From contig JADJFK010000007.1 of NCBI GenBank assembly GCA_016708585.1, positions 186,001 to 250,000 of the forward strand: a stretch of DNA of 64,000 bases, read 5' to 3'. Positions 22,728 through 33,011 of this stretch are shown here, one piece after another. Numbering within the stretch: position 1 is the stretch's first letter; every line of letters begins with the position of its first letter. Source of the stretch: Sulfuritalea sp. (GTDB lineage Bacteria; Pseudomonadota; Gammaproteobacteria; Burkholderiales; Rhodocyclaceae). A model generated the notes under the pieces. The model did not search any database. It was not told where the DNA came from and worked only from the letters and a program-made list of their open reading frames with translations. Made by a program: the position numbers and the translations under genes.

Positions 22728-23270
22728 TCAGGCCGCTTTTTTCGCGGGCTTTTTCGGGACAACCGCAGCAGCCGCTGCGGCGAGGTTGGCTTCCGCGATT
22801 TCATTCGCCTGCCTGGCGGCCTTGGTCATGCTGTCGTAGGCCGAGTTCGCGGCGGAAATCACCGAACGCAGCGCATTTACCGCCAGGTCCGAGCCGGCCG
22901 GCGCGGACTTGACGGCTTCGTCAAGCGCCAGAGCGAGCTTCTGGTTGAGTTCGGAAATCTGGGCTTCGACCACCTGCGACAAAGCTTCCTGGGTCTGGGT
23001 GGCGATTTCGTAAACCCTGCGGGTGTACGTCGCCGCTTTTTCGGCATCGGGTTGCGCCAGGGACTTCTGCAGCGTGACCAGCGCTTCCACGTCCTTCACC
23101 GCAAGCAGGGCACGGGTATTTGCGCTGCCGTTCTCGATGAAGTTGCGGGCCGCATTGAGGTTCAGTGCGGCCAGGCGCTCGGCGCCGGCGAAAGTCGCGC
23201 TGGCGAGGGTCATGAAAGTATCGACGCCAGCCTTGTTGGTGGTGCTTATTTGCTCGGCTACGTTGTACAT
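22728..23270 (-). CDS. phaP: phasin family protein
   Basis: The 180-residue, alpha-helical, alanine-rich protein starts MYNVAEQISTTNKAGVDTFMTLASATFAGAERLAALNLNAAR, the phasin_2 pattern, and ends in a Lys/Pro-rich tail (VVPKKPAKKAA). Phasins coat polyhydroxyalkanoate granules and limit their size. A strong promoter and a PhaR-like palindrome lie upstream, as expected for PHA-responsive control. No PHA synthase gene lies in the window. Confidence 0.88.
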   Translation of the reverse strand: MYNVAEQISTTNKAGVDTFMTLASATFAGAERLAALNLNAARNFIENGSANTRALLAVKDVEALVTLQKSLAQPDAEKAATYTRRVYEIATQTQEALSQVVEAQISELNQKLALALDEAVKSAPAGSDLAVNALRSVISAANSAYDSMTKAARQANEIAEANLAAAAAAVVPKKPAKKAA

Positions 23271-23357
23271 GGTGATCTCCTTGATAGAGGTGGATCCATC
23301 TGCAGCGGGCGTGCAAGCTTGTCCTGAATGGCACAATGGTGCACCGCAATACAACGA

Positions 23358-23385
23358 ATTCTACTCAGGGCGCTGGATTTGTCAA
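23358..23385 (-). promoter_or_regulatory. phasin gene promoter
   Basis: On the minus strand TTGACA (23385-23380) and TAGAAT (23363-23358) are separated by 16 bp, close to the sigma-70 consensus. The leader to the phaP ATG is about 80 bases. Confidence 0.7.
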
Positions 23386-23393
23386 GAAAATCC

Positions 23394-23408
23394 TGTTGCA
23401 GCGCAACA
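23394..23408. promoter_or_regulatory. PhaR-like operator
   Basis: TGTTGC-AGC-GCAACA is a perfect 6+6 palindrome with a 3-bp spacer, fitting the TGC-N3/4-GCA type of site bound by PhaR repressors at phasin promoters (family knowledge). It lies 8 bp upstream of the -35 element. Confidence 0.55.
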
Positions 23409-23457
23409 ACACCTTGGGGGCTACCAGAAGTGGATCTGACCTGGCTGGTTTTCCGGC

Positions 23458-23487
23458 AAAAAAAACCCGATACCTGAGTACCGGGTT
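23458..23487 (-). terminator. intrinsic terminator downstream of gyrB
   Basis: On the minus strand a 10-bp stem with one mismatch (AACCCGGTAC and GTATCGGGTT around TCAG) is followed by an uninterrupted run of eight T. It lies about 100 bp after the gyrB stop and should end the dnaA-dnaN-gyrB or gyrB message. Confidence 0.75.
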
Positions 23488-23589
23488 CAAACCAATCCTT
23501 GCGGATCGGAGGAGGAGGACTTCATGGTATCCAAACCGCTCGCTCCGGTTTAGGCGCCGACCTCTAGGACTCCCCCGCCAACCACCGAC

Positions 23590-26052
<2,463 letters not shown>

Positions 26053-26074
26053 TGGGTTCTTTTTCCGGTTCGCG

Positions 26075-27178
26075 TCAAATGCGCATCGGCATGACGACGT
26101 ACTTGAAGGTTTCGTTGCCGGGCAGCACGAAAAGTGCGCTGGAGTTGGCATCGGCGAGGTGCAGCTCTATGGTTTCGTTGCCGACGTTGTTGAGGACGTC
26201 GAGCAGGTAGGTGACGTTGAAGCCGACATCCAGCGCTTCGCCGCCGTAGTCGACCTCGATTTCCTCCTGGGCCTCTTCCTGCTCGGCGTTGCTGGAAATT
26301 ATCTTGAGGCTGCCGGTGCCGAGGACGAGGCGCACGCCGCGAAACTTTTCATTGGTCAGAATCGCGGCACGCAGCAGCGAGTGGAGCAGTGTATTGCGGG
26401 ACAGCTTGATCAGCTTGCTGTGGTGTTGGGGAATCACTCGCTCGTAATCCGGAAATTTTCCATCTATCAGTTTCGAGACCAGCTCGATGCCGCCGAAACT
26501 GAAACGCGCCTGGGTCGGCGTCAGGGTGATTTCCAGCGGGTCATCGTTGTCGGCCAGTTGCCGCGAGAGTTCCAGCACCGTTTTGCGCGGCAGGATGACT
26601 TCGATCGGCGCCGGCGCCTCCGCCAGCAGCTCGGCTGCATACGCCAGGCGATGGCCGTCGGTGGCGACCATGCGCAATTCACTACCCTTGGCAACCAGCA
26701 ACAGGCCGTTGAGGTAATAGCGGATATCCTGCTGCGCCATGGCGTACTGAACCAGGCCGAGCAGGCGCTTCATCTGTTTCTGGGTTATCAGCAAGCGGCT
26801 GGGTTGGCCGTCCGCCGCGCTCATGCGCGGAAAATCTTCGGCCGGCAAGGTTTGCAGGTTGAAGCGGCTTTTACCGGCCTTGAGCTGCAAACGCTTCTCT
26901 TCGAGCGCCAGGCTTACTTCCGCTGACTCCGGCAGGGAACGCAGGATATCCTGAAGCTTGCGTGCGCCGACCGTCATTGCCGCCTTCTCCGGACCTATCG
27001 TCGGTGTCCGCGTCGTAATCTGGATCTCGATGTCCGTCGCCAACAGGGTGAGTTTCTCACCGTCCTTTTCCATCAATACATTTGAAAGGATGGGTAGCGT
27101 ATGGCGCTTTTCGACAATACCGCATACCGACTGTAAAGGCGAAAGCAATTGATCGCGTGGACCTTTAAATAGGATCAT
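26075..27178 (-). CDS. dnaN: DNA polymerase III beta clamp
   Basis: The 367-residue sliding clamp has the three repeated clamp domains. It starts MILFKGPRDQLLSPLQSVCGIVEKRHTLPILSNVL, has LPAEDFPRM and SRRNTL-like surfaces, and ends FKYVVMPMRI, the conserved PMR-L/I terminus next to the peptide-binding cleft. It tethers polymerase III to DNA. It lies between dnaA and gyrB; the 207-bp gap to dnaA carries the origin. The protein length is normal. Confidence 0.97.
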   Translation of the reverse strand: MILFKGPRDQLLSPLQSVCGIVEKRHTLPILSNVLMEKDGEKLTLLATDIEIQITTRTPTIGPEKAAMTVGARKLQDILRSLPESAEVSLALEEKRLQLKAGKSRFNLQTLPAEDFPRMSAADGQPSRLLITQKQMKRLLGLVQYAMAQQDIRYYLNGLLLVAKGSELRMVATDGHRLAYAAELLAEAPAPIEVILPRKTVLELSRQLADNDDPLEITLTPTQARFSFGGIELVSKLIDGKFPDYERVIPQHHSKLIKLSRNTLLHSLLRAAILTNEKFRGVRLVLGTGSLKIISSNAEQEEAQEEIEVDYGGEALDVGFNVTYLLDVLNNVGNETIELHLADANSSALFVLPGNETFKYVVMPMRI

Positions 27179-27385
27179 ATATAAATCTCTTAAGATTATT
27201 AAGGAAGGCCATTTCCTGTGGATAAGCGATATTTTTACAGTAAATACAGTTAATTATAACGTGGATAAGCATGGTAAAAACTGCTTGTTCGGAGTGTGGA
27301 AGATTGTGGATAATTTCGGCGGGACTCCCTTTCGGCCGATTTATCCACAATCTTCCACGGTTTTGTTGGATGAAGCTATCACAGC
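27179..27385. other. probable chromosomal replication origin (oriC)
   Basis: The dnaN-dnaA spacer holds four DnaA boxes or near boxes: TGTGGATAA at 27217-27225 and 27305-27313, CGTGGATAA at 27260-27268, and TTATCCACA at 27341-27349. The last two lie inside a perfect 18-bp inverted repeat (27296-27313 and 27341-27358). An AT-rich stretch next to dnaN (27172-27205) and another at 27226-27260 could be unwinding elements. Gene strands switch nearby so that transcription leaves in both directions. Confidence 0.8.
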
Positions 27386-28750
27386 CTAGCCTTTGATGGT
27401 CTGCATCAGGATATGCAGATCGTTGTTGAGTCGGGTGTCCTTTCCGCGCAGGTCGATGATCGTACGACAGGCATGCATTACGGTGGTGTGGTCGCGACCG
27501 CCGAAGGCTTCGCCGATTTCCGGCAAGCTGTGCGTGGTGAGTTCCCTGGTGAGCCACATGGCGATTTGGCGCGGACGGGCAATGGCGCGGGTTCGCTTCT
27601 GTGAGTACATGTCAGCTACTTTTATCTTGTAAAAGTCGGACACGGTTTTCTGTACCAGTTCCAGGGATATTTGCCGGTTGGTGGCGCCGATGATGTCGCG
27701 CAGGGCTTCCTTGGCGACTTCAAGGTTGATTTCGCGACCGTGGAAGCGGGCATAGGCAACAACGCGGTTCAGCGCGCCTTCAAGTTCCCTTACATTGGAG
27801 CGAAGATTCTTTGCGATAAGGAATGAAACCTCGTCCGAGATGCTGATCCGCTCCGCTTCGGCTTTTTTCTTGAGAATTGCGATGCGCATTTCCAGTTCCG
27901 GCGGTTCGATGGCAACGGTAAGCCCCCAGTCGAAGCGCGATACCAGACGTTCTTCAAGTCCCTGAACGTCTTTCGGGTAGGTATCGCAGGTGATGATGAT
28001 CTGTTTTTTTGCCTCGATCAAGGCGTTGAAGGCGTAGAAAAACTCTTCCTGGGTTCGATCCTTGCGATTGAAGAACTGGATGTCGTCGATCAGGAGTAGG
28101 TCGAGCGACCGATAGTAATGCTTGAAGGCGTCGCGGGTATTTTGCTGGAATGCCCGAACGACATCGGAGAAATAATCTTCGGCATGTACATACCGGATTT
28201 CCAGTTCCGGATTGGCACCGTAGATGGAATTGCCTATCGCATGAATCAGGTGCGTCTTGCCCAGGCCGACACCGCCATAGATGAAGAGCGGGTTATAGGA
28301 AACCCCGGGATTCAGGGCCACCTGCTGAGCGGCTGCTCTTGCCAGATCGTTGGCTCGTCCGGTAACAAGGGTATCAAAAGTGAACTCGGCGTTTAGTCGG
28401 GTCTTCTCGTATTCCGGATCACCGGTTGTGAAAGGCTTGGTGGCGGTGGGTGTGGGTGACCGTTCCGGTTCGATGCCGGGCGTCACGGCCGGCAAGTCCG
28501 GTGCTGCATCGGCTACCGCTAGGTTGATGTTGACGGGACTGGAAAAAAAATCCTGGCCGAGGGCTTCAATTTGCGCCAGATAACGCTCCCGTACCCACTG
28601 CATGACAAAGCGGTTGGGAGCGACCAGGCGAAAGTGCGTCGGACCGGTCTCTTCGCTTACCAGCTGCAGACTTTTTATCCAGGTATTGAACTGCTGTGCA
28701 GGAAGTTCCTGCTCGAAGCGGTTCAGGCAGGCGGACCAGAATTCACTCAT
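27386..28750 (-). CDS. dnaA: chromosomal replication initiator DnaA
   Basis: The 454-residue AAA+ initiator opens with the DnaB-contacting domain I (FWSACLNRFEQELPAQQFNTWIKSL) and a variable linker rich in Pro/Thr. Walker A lies in YGGVGLGKTHLIHAIGN, Walker B in LDLLLIDDIQFF, and the box VII arginine finger region in GALNRVVAYARF. Domain IV ends with the DnaA signature GGRDHTTVMHACRTI that reads the TTATCCACA box. The start is the ATG at 28750. The promoter upstream overlaps a DnaA box, suggesting autoregulation. Confidence 0.98.
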   Translation of the reverse strand: MSEFWSACLNRFEQELPAQQFNTWIKSLQLVSEETGPTHFRLVAPNRFVMQWVRERYLAQIEALGQDFFSSPVNINLAVADAAPDLPAVTPGIEPERSPTPTATKPFTTGDPEYEKTRLNAEFTFDTLVTGRANDLARAAAQQVALNPGVSYNPLFIYGGVGLGKTHLIHAIGNSIYGANPELEIRYVHAEDYFSDVVRAFQQNTRDAFKHYYRSLDLLLIDDIQFFNRKDRTQEEFFYAFNALIEAKKQIIITCDTYPKDVQGLEERLVSRFDWGLTVAIEPPELEMRIAILKKKAEAERISISDEVSFLIAKNLRSNVRELEGALNRVVAYARFHGREINLEVAKEALRDIIGATNRQISLELVQKTVSDFYKIKVADMYSQKRTRAIARPRQIAMWLTRELTTHSLPEIGEAFGGRDHTTVMHACRTIIDLRGKDTRLNNDLHILMQTIKG

Positions 28751-28842
28751 TGCAATTGGATGGTTTCGAAGCCGGGAACGGCGGGTCGATGTGTCGATTC
28801 GGTAGTTTTCTTTGCCGCCGACTCGTGTCGGGTTGGGAGCGC

Positions 28843-28873
28843 ATTCTAGCTGTTTCGGCTATAGTTATCCACA
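28843..28873 (-). promoter_or_regulatory. dnaA promoter overlapped by a DnaA box
   Basis: On the minus strand TAGAAT (28848-28843) is preceded at 17 bp by TGGATA (28871-28866). That -35 lies wholly within the perfect DnaA box TTATCCACA at 28865-28873. Binding of DnaA there would block RNA polymerase, the classic autoregulatory layout. Confidence 0.65.
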
Positions 28874-28892
28874 GCCGCGGAGATTGTTGCGC

Positions 28893-28921
28893 TTGACAAA
28901 ACTGCCGTAAAACGCTGTAAT
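28893..28921 (+). promoter_or_regulatory. rpmH promoter
   Basis: TTGACA and TGTAAT are separated by exactly 17 bp, 32 bp before the rpmH ATG. It would drive the rpmH-rnpA-yidD-yidC run, divergently from dnaA. Confidence 0.75.
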
Positions 28922-28953
28922 CCGCCGCTTTTGTTCATTTAAGGGATATAGCC

Positions 28954-29088
28954 ATGAAACGCACCTACCAGCCTTCGGTTGTGCGCCGTAAGCGCACCCA
29001 CGGCTTTCTTGTGCGCATGCGTACCCGCGGTGGTCGTGCTGTGATACGTGCGCGTCGTGCCAAGGGCCGCCATCGTCTCGCGGTCTGA
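28954..29088 (+). CDS. rpmH: 50S ribosomal protein L34
   Basis: The 44-residue, highly basic protein MKRTYQPSVVRRKRTHGFLV... ends RAKGRHRLAV. It is a textbook L34 that differs only slightly from E. coli. It starts the conserved rpmH-rnpA-yidD-yidC-mnmE cluster. AAGGGA lies 6 bases before the ATG. Confidence 0.97.
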   Translation: MKRTYQPSVVRRKRTHGFLVRMRTRGGRAVIRARRAKGRHRLAV

Positions 29089-29452
29089 GCGGCGGGATTC
29101 TTTTCTCCCCGAGCAGCGCTTGCATCGGCCGGAAGAGTTTTCAGCCGTCATGGCGGCGCGGCGGGTGGTACGGGGTACATGTTTCGATCTTCATTATTGT
29201 CCAGCGCCTGCGGCCAGCAGGGCACGGATCGGTTTGATCGTCCCCAAGCGCCTGGCACGTGCCGCCGCGTTGCGCAATGCCATCAAACGCCAGGCTCGGG
29301 AAGCCTTTCGTTTGCTCGCACCCTCGATTCCGCCCTGCGATATCGTCCTGCGTCTCAAGCAAGCCTTGCCGGGCCTCAGGGCGAGGGATGGTGAGCGGCG
29401 GAAGATCTGGCGGGCGGAGATGGAAACGCTGCTGGGGCACTTTCTGACATGA
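29048..29452 (+). CDS. rnpA: ribonuclease P protein component
   Basis: The 134-residue basic protein includes the RNP motif region RNAIKRQAREAFRLL that contacts the P RNA, preceded by LHRPEEFSAVMAARRVVRGTCFDLHY and IGLIVPKRLARAAALR. With the catalytic RNA it trims 5' leaders of tRNA precursors. The frame only offers GTG starts at 29048 or 29057 near the proper N-terminus, both inside rpmH, so the two genes overlap by 32-41 bp. The stop overlaps the yidD start (ATGA). Confidence 0.92.
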   Translation: MRVVPRAAIVSRSERRDSFLPEQRLHRPEEFSAVMAARRVVRGTCFDLHYCPAPAASRARIGLIVPKRLARAAALRNAIKRQAREAFRLLAPSIPPCDIVLRLKQALPGLRARDGERRKIWRAEMETLLGHFLT

Positions 29453-29682
29453 TTGGCGCGATGAAAAACCTCCTGATCCAGCCACTGCTGTGGCTGATCC
29501 GTGGTTATCAGCTGGCAATCAGCCCGATGCTGGGCAATCGTTGCCGGTTTTACCCGAGTTGCTCGGAGTATTCCATGGAATCGCTGCGCCGCCATGGTCT
29601 GTTCCGCGGGCTGTGGCTGACCGTTCTCAGGTTAGGACGATGTCATCCATGGCATCCGGGGGGATTCGACCCGGTTCCGTAA
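29449..29682 (+). CDS. yidD: membrane protein insertion efficiency factor YidD
   Basis: The 77-residue protein has the YidD signature CRFYPSCSEYSMESLRRHGLFRGLWLTVLRLGRCHPWHPGGFDPVP, with conserved cysteines and HPGGxDPVP. It sits on the inner membrane next to YidC and aids insertion. Translation is coupled to rnpA (4-bp overlap); an internal ATG at 29461 is an alternative start. Confidence 0.94.
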   Translation: MIGAMKNLLIQPLLWLIRGYQLAISPMLGNRCRFYPSCSEYSMESLRRHGLFRGLWLTVLRLGRCHPWHPGGFDPVP

Positions 29683-29720
29683 TTTTCTAGTTTTTGATCT
29701 GAACCACAGCCGAGACAGTA

Positions 29721-31349
29721 ATGGATAACCGACGATTGATCCTGCTTTTGGTGTTCAGTTTCTCTCTGATCATGCTCTGGGATGCCTGGCAAAAGCAGAG
29801 CCAGCCGAAGTTGGCGCCAACAGCGAAAACCGCACCGACGGCGGGTGCGGCAGCCGGTGCGGTACCGACGCCCACCCTGCCGCCAGCCGGCTCTGCCGCG
29901 GTACCGGGTGCCGTTCCCGGGTCTGCTGCCGTGGTTGCGGGCGCCGCTACCGCGAAGATTCGTACCGACCTGTATGTCGCGGAAATTTCCTCGCTGGGCG
30001 GGGATATCACGCGGCTCGAACTGGTCCGTCATCCCGAGACCGAAGACAAGTCGAAGAATTTCCTGCTGTTCGACAACGGCGGCAAGCACATTTATCTGGG
30101 GCAGTCCGGGGTAATCGGCGAAGGCATGCCGAACCACAAGACCGAGTGGAAGCTGGTAGCCGGCGAGCATGTACTCAAGGATGGCGAGCAGAAGCTCGAA
30201 GTCCGCCTCGAGGCGCCTGCGGCCAACGGCGGCAAGGTGGCGAAGACCTATGTCTTCCAGCGCGGCAGCTACCAGATCGAGGTCCGCCATGACGGGGTGG
30301 CGCCTGGCGCCCACGCCTATTACCAGATCACCCGCGACGGCAAGCCGGCCGAAGGCCAGAACAACTCGATGATGATGGGGGTGGTTACCTTCACCGGACC
30401 CGCAGTGTTTACCGACGCCGAAAAGTTCCAGAAGGTCGAGTTTGCCGACATCCTCAAAAACAAGGCCAAGTTCGCGCAGAAGGCCGACAACGGCTGGCTG
30501 GCGATGGTCCAGCATTACTTCGTCGCGGCCTGGCTGCCGGCAGCCGGCACGCAACGAGAATATTTCATGCGCAAGGTAGGGGAAGACCTGTATTCGGCCG
30601 GCGTGATCCTTCCGGTCGGCGCCGACGGCAAGAGCACCATATCGCTGTATGCCGGGCCGCAGGAGCAGGACAAGCTGGAAAAGATCGCGCCCGGACTCGA
30701 CCTGGTGGTCGATTACGGATGGCTCACCGTCATCGCGGCGCCGCTGTTCTGGGTGCTCGGTGCGATTTACAAGCTGGTCGGCAACTGGGGCTGGGCCATT
30801 ATCGGCCTCACCATGCTGCTCAAGGGAATTTTCTTCCCGCTGTCGGCCGCAAGCTACAAGTCGATGGCCAAGATGCGCGTGCTGACGCCCAAGTTGATGA
30901 AACTTAAGGAAACCTACGGCGACGACAAGCAGCGTCTGAACCAGGAAATGATGGCGCTGTACAAGAAGGAGAAGGTGAACCCGCTCGGCGGCTGCCTGCC
31001 GGTGCTGGTCCAGATCCCGGTCTTCATCGCGCTCTACTGGGTGCTGCTGGGCACGGTCGAGATGCGCAACGCGCCCTGGCTGGGCTGGATCACCGACCTC
31101 TCGGTCAAGGACCCGTATTACGTGTTGCCGCTGATCATGGGCGCCACCATGTTCATCCAGACCAAGCTCAATCCGACGCCGCCCGACCCGATTCAGGCCA
31201 AGGTGATGCTTTACATGCCGATCATGTTTACCGTGATGTTCCTCTGGTTCCCGGCCGGCCTGGTGCTCTACTGGACGGTGAATAACATCCTCTCGATCGC
31301 CCAGCAATGGCAGATCACGCGCATGGTCGAGGCGGGGGAGAAGAAGTAG
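29721..31349 (+). CDS. yidC: membrane protein insertase YidC
   Basis: The 542-residue proteobacterial YidC has a first helix (LILLLVFSFSLIMLWDAWQ), a Pro/Ala-rich linker, a large periplasmic beta-sandwich (~75-330), then five helices that form the insertase groove, including LLKGIFFPLSAASYKSMAKMRVL and NPLGGCLPVLVQIPVFIALYWVL. It inserts and folds inner-membrane proteins alone or with SecYEG. It is a natural partner for the ATP synthase subunits encoded downstream. Length is normal. Confidence 0.97.
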   Translation: MDNRRLILLLVFSFSLIMLWDAWQKQSQPKLAPTAKTAPTAGAAAGAVPTPTLPPAGSAAVPGAVPGSAAVVAGAATAKIRTDLYVAEISSLGGDITRLELVRHPETEDKSKNFLLFDNGGKHIYLGQSGVIGEGMPNHKTEWKLVAGEHVLKDGEQKLEVRLEAPAANGGKVAKTYVFQRGSYQIEVRHDGVAPGAHAYYQITRDGKPAEGQNNSMMMGVVTFTGPAVFTDAEKFQKVEFADILKNKAKFAQKADNGWLAMVQHYFVAAWLPAAGTQREYFMRKVGEDLYSAGVILPVGADGKSTISLYAGPQEQDKLEKIAPGLDLVVDYGWLTVIAAPLFWVLGAIYKLVGNWGWAIIGLTMLLKGIFFPLSAASYKSMAKMRVLTPKLMKLKETYGDDKQRLNQEMMALYKKEKVNPLGGCLPVLVQIPVFIALYWVLLGTVEMRNAPWLGWITDLSVKDPYYVLPLIMGATMFIQTKLNPTPPDPIQAKVMLYMPIMFTVMFLWFPAGLVLYWTVNNILSIAQQWQITRMVEAGEKK

Positions 31350-31356
31350 TCGCGCT

Positions 31357-31376
31357 CCCGGTCGCGGGCGACCGGG
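31357..31376 (+). terminator. GC hairpin between yidC and mnmE
   Basis: CCCGGTCG and CGACCGGG form a perfect 8-bp stem with a 4-base loop, 7 bp after the yidC stop. There is no T tract, so it may only pause polymerase or shield the yidC message end. Confidence 0.35.
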
Positions 31377-31415
31377 GCAATCATCGGCGCCTGTCGCGCT
31401 GAACCAGGAGGCCGG

Positions 31416-32762
31416 ATGGGACAGCCGCGCACCGGAATAATTGCCGCCATCGCCACGGCTTCCGGCCGCGGCGGCATCGGTGTGGTACGCGTTTCCGGCC
31501 CCGACCTGCTGCCCTTTGCCGAGGTGCTGGGCGGCCGCCGGCCCGAACCGCGCCATGCGACATTGTGTACTTTTCGCGAGGCCGACGGCAGCGCCATCGA
31601 CCAGGGCATCCTGCTGTATTTTCCGGCGCCGCATTCCTTTACCGGCGAGGACGTGCTGGAACTGCAGGCGCACGGCGGTCCGGTGGTACTGCAGATGCTG
31701 CTGGCCCGTTGCCTGGAACTGGGTGCGCGCCTGGCCGAGCCCGGCGAGTTCTCGCAACGCGCCTTCCTCAACGACAAGCTGGACCTGGTCCAGGCCGAAG
31801 CGGTGGCCGATCTCATCGAGGCCGGAACCGCGGCGGCCGCGCGCTCGGCCGTGCGCTCGCTGTCCGGCGAATTTTCGCGCGAGGTCAGGGCGCTGGTCGC
31901 CCGCCTGACCGAGTTGCGCATGCTGGTCGAGGCGACGCTGGATTTTCCGGAGGAGGAGATCGACGTCCTCCGGGATACCGATGCGGCGCAGCGCCTCACC
32001 GGAATCTGCGGCGATTTGTCATCCCTGCTGGCGCGTGCGCGCGCCGGCAGCCTGTTGCGTTCCGGCCTGCATGTGGTGCTGGCCGGTTTGCCCAACGTCG
32101 GCAAGTCCTCGCTGCTCAACCGCCTCGCCGGCGAGGAGCGGGCGATCGTCACCGAGGTGGCGGGCACCACGCGCGACGCGCTGCGCGAAACCATCCAGGT
32201 CGAGGGCATTCCGCTGCACATCATCGATACCGCCGGGTTGCGGGACACCGATGATGTGGTGGAGAAGATCGGCGTCGAGCGGGCCTGGCAGGAAATCGGG
32301 CGTGCCGACGTGGTGCTGCAGCTGGTCGACGCGCGCTGCGGCGAGACGCCGGCGGATCATGCGATCGCCGTCCGCCTGCCGGCCGGGGTCGAGCGCATCG
32401 TGGTGGAGAACAAGTGCGATCTGGCCGCAACCGCGGCAGCACGCTTCACGCAGGGCGGCCACGTGCATTTGCGACTGTCGGCAAAGAGCGGCGAGGGCAT
32501 GGTCCTGCTGCACGACGAACTGCTGCGGGTGGCCGGCTGGAGCGGCCACGGCGAGGACGTGGTACTGGCCCGCGAGCGCCACCTCGAGGCACTCGGGGTG
32601 GCCGCCGAAAAGTCGGCGCTGGCGGCACGGCGGCTGGACCGCATCGAACTCTGTGCCGAGGAGTTGCGCCTGGCGCAGGAGGCGCTGTCGCGCATCACCG
32701 GCGAATTCACGGCCGACGACCTGCTGGGGGAAATCTTTTCCCGCTTCTGCATCGGCAAGTGA
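31416..32762 (+). CDS. mnmE: tRNA modification GTPase MnmE
   Basis: The 448-residue protein has an N-terminal tetrahydrofolate-binding domain (IAAIATASGRGGIGVVRVSG), a helical domain interrupted by the G domain (Walker A GLPNVGKSSLLNRL, then TDVAGTTRD-like TEVAGTTRDALRE and DTAGLRDT) and the invariant FCIGK terminus. With MnmG it makes the 5-carboxymethylaminomethyl group on wobble uridine. Residues around 397-406 (EKSALAARRL) are encoded by copy 7 of the dispersed repeat at 32607-32632, apparently accommodated in a loop of the helical domain. Confidence 0.96.
   Translation: MGQPRTGIIAAIATASGRGGIGVVRVSGPDLLPFAEVLGGRRPEPRHATLCTFREADGSAIDQGILLYFPAPHSFTGEDVLELQAHGGPVVLQMLLARCLELGARLAEPGEFSQRAFLNDKLDLVQAEAVADLIEAGTAAAARSAVRSLSGEFSREVRALVARLTELRMLVEATLDFPEEEIDVLRDTDAAQRLTGICGDLSSLLARARAGSLLRSGLHVVLAGLPNVGKSSLLNRLAGEERAIVTEVAGTTRDALRETIQVEGIPLHIIDTAGLRDTDDVVEKIGVERAWQEIGRADVVLQLVDARCGETPADHAIAVRLPAGVERIVVENKCDLAATAAARFTQGGHVHLRLSAKSGEGMVLLHDELLRVAGWSGHGEDVVLARERHLEALGVAAEKSALAARRLDRIELCAEELRLAQEALSRITGEFTADDLLGEIFSRFCIGK
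32607..32632 (+). repeat. 26-bp dispersed repeat, copy 7 (inside mnmE)
   Basis: A full-consensus copy translated in frame as EKSALAAR. It lies 130 bp before the end of mnmE. Confidence 0.8.
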
Positions 32763-32764
32763 GG

Positions 32765-33008
32765 CTAGGGCGTGCTCTCATTCAGTCGGCGAGCTGCGTT
32801 GCGTCAGGAAGGCGATGGATGCAAGGCGCCGCGCGCCGCCCACAGTCATCTGTGGGCAAGCGGCGCAACGCCGCAGACGCGCCTTCCTGCGCAACCCGGG
32901 GGGGGCATGGGGCGTTGGTCGTCAGCAACCCAACGGCGCTCCTCCCGCCTTGCCCTGCACCCAGGCAAGCTCCTTCGCAGCCGTCGCCTGAATGAGAACA
33001 CGCCCTAG
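32765..33008. mobile_element. 244-bp MITE-like palindromic element
   Basis: The ends are inverted repeats: GGGCGTG[C/T]TCTCATTCAG on the left and its complement on the right, 20 of 21 matching when the flanking CTAG is counted. CTAG stands at both ends and may be a 4-bp target duplication. Inside are nested inverted repeats: AGGAAGGCG/CGCCTTCCT and, at the centre, GCCCACAG/CTGTGGGC around TCAT. No coding capacity is apparent. It fills almost the whole mnmE-TauE gene gap. Confidence 0.75.
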
Positions 33009-33011
33009 GCC

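Noticed and set aside
23184..23210. repeat-like GCGAAAGTCGCGCTGGCG inside the phasin gene
   Set aside because: It shares only part of the 26-bp consensus, and the encoded ATFAGAERL is a native phasin motif, so it is probably chance.
23523..23552. nine-codon ORF MVSKPLAPV with a strong GGAGGAGGA before the ATG
   Set aside because: It lies in the gyrB terminator region on the opposite strand with no promoter, and it forms part of an AAACCG/CGGTTT hairpin; most likely coincidental.
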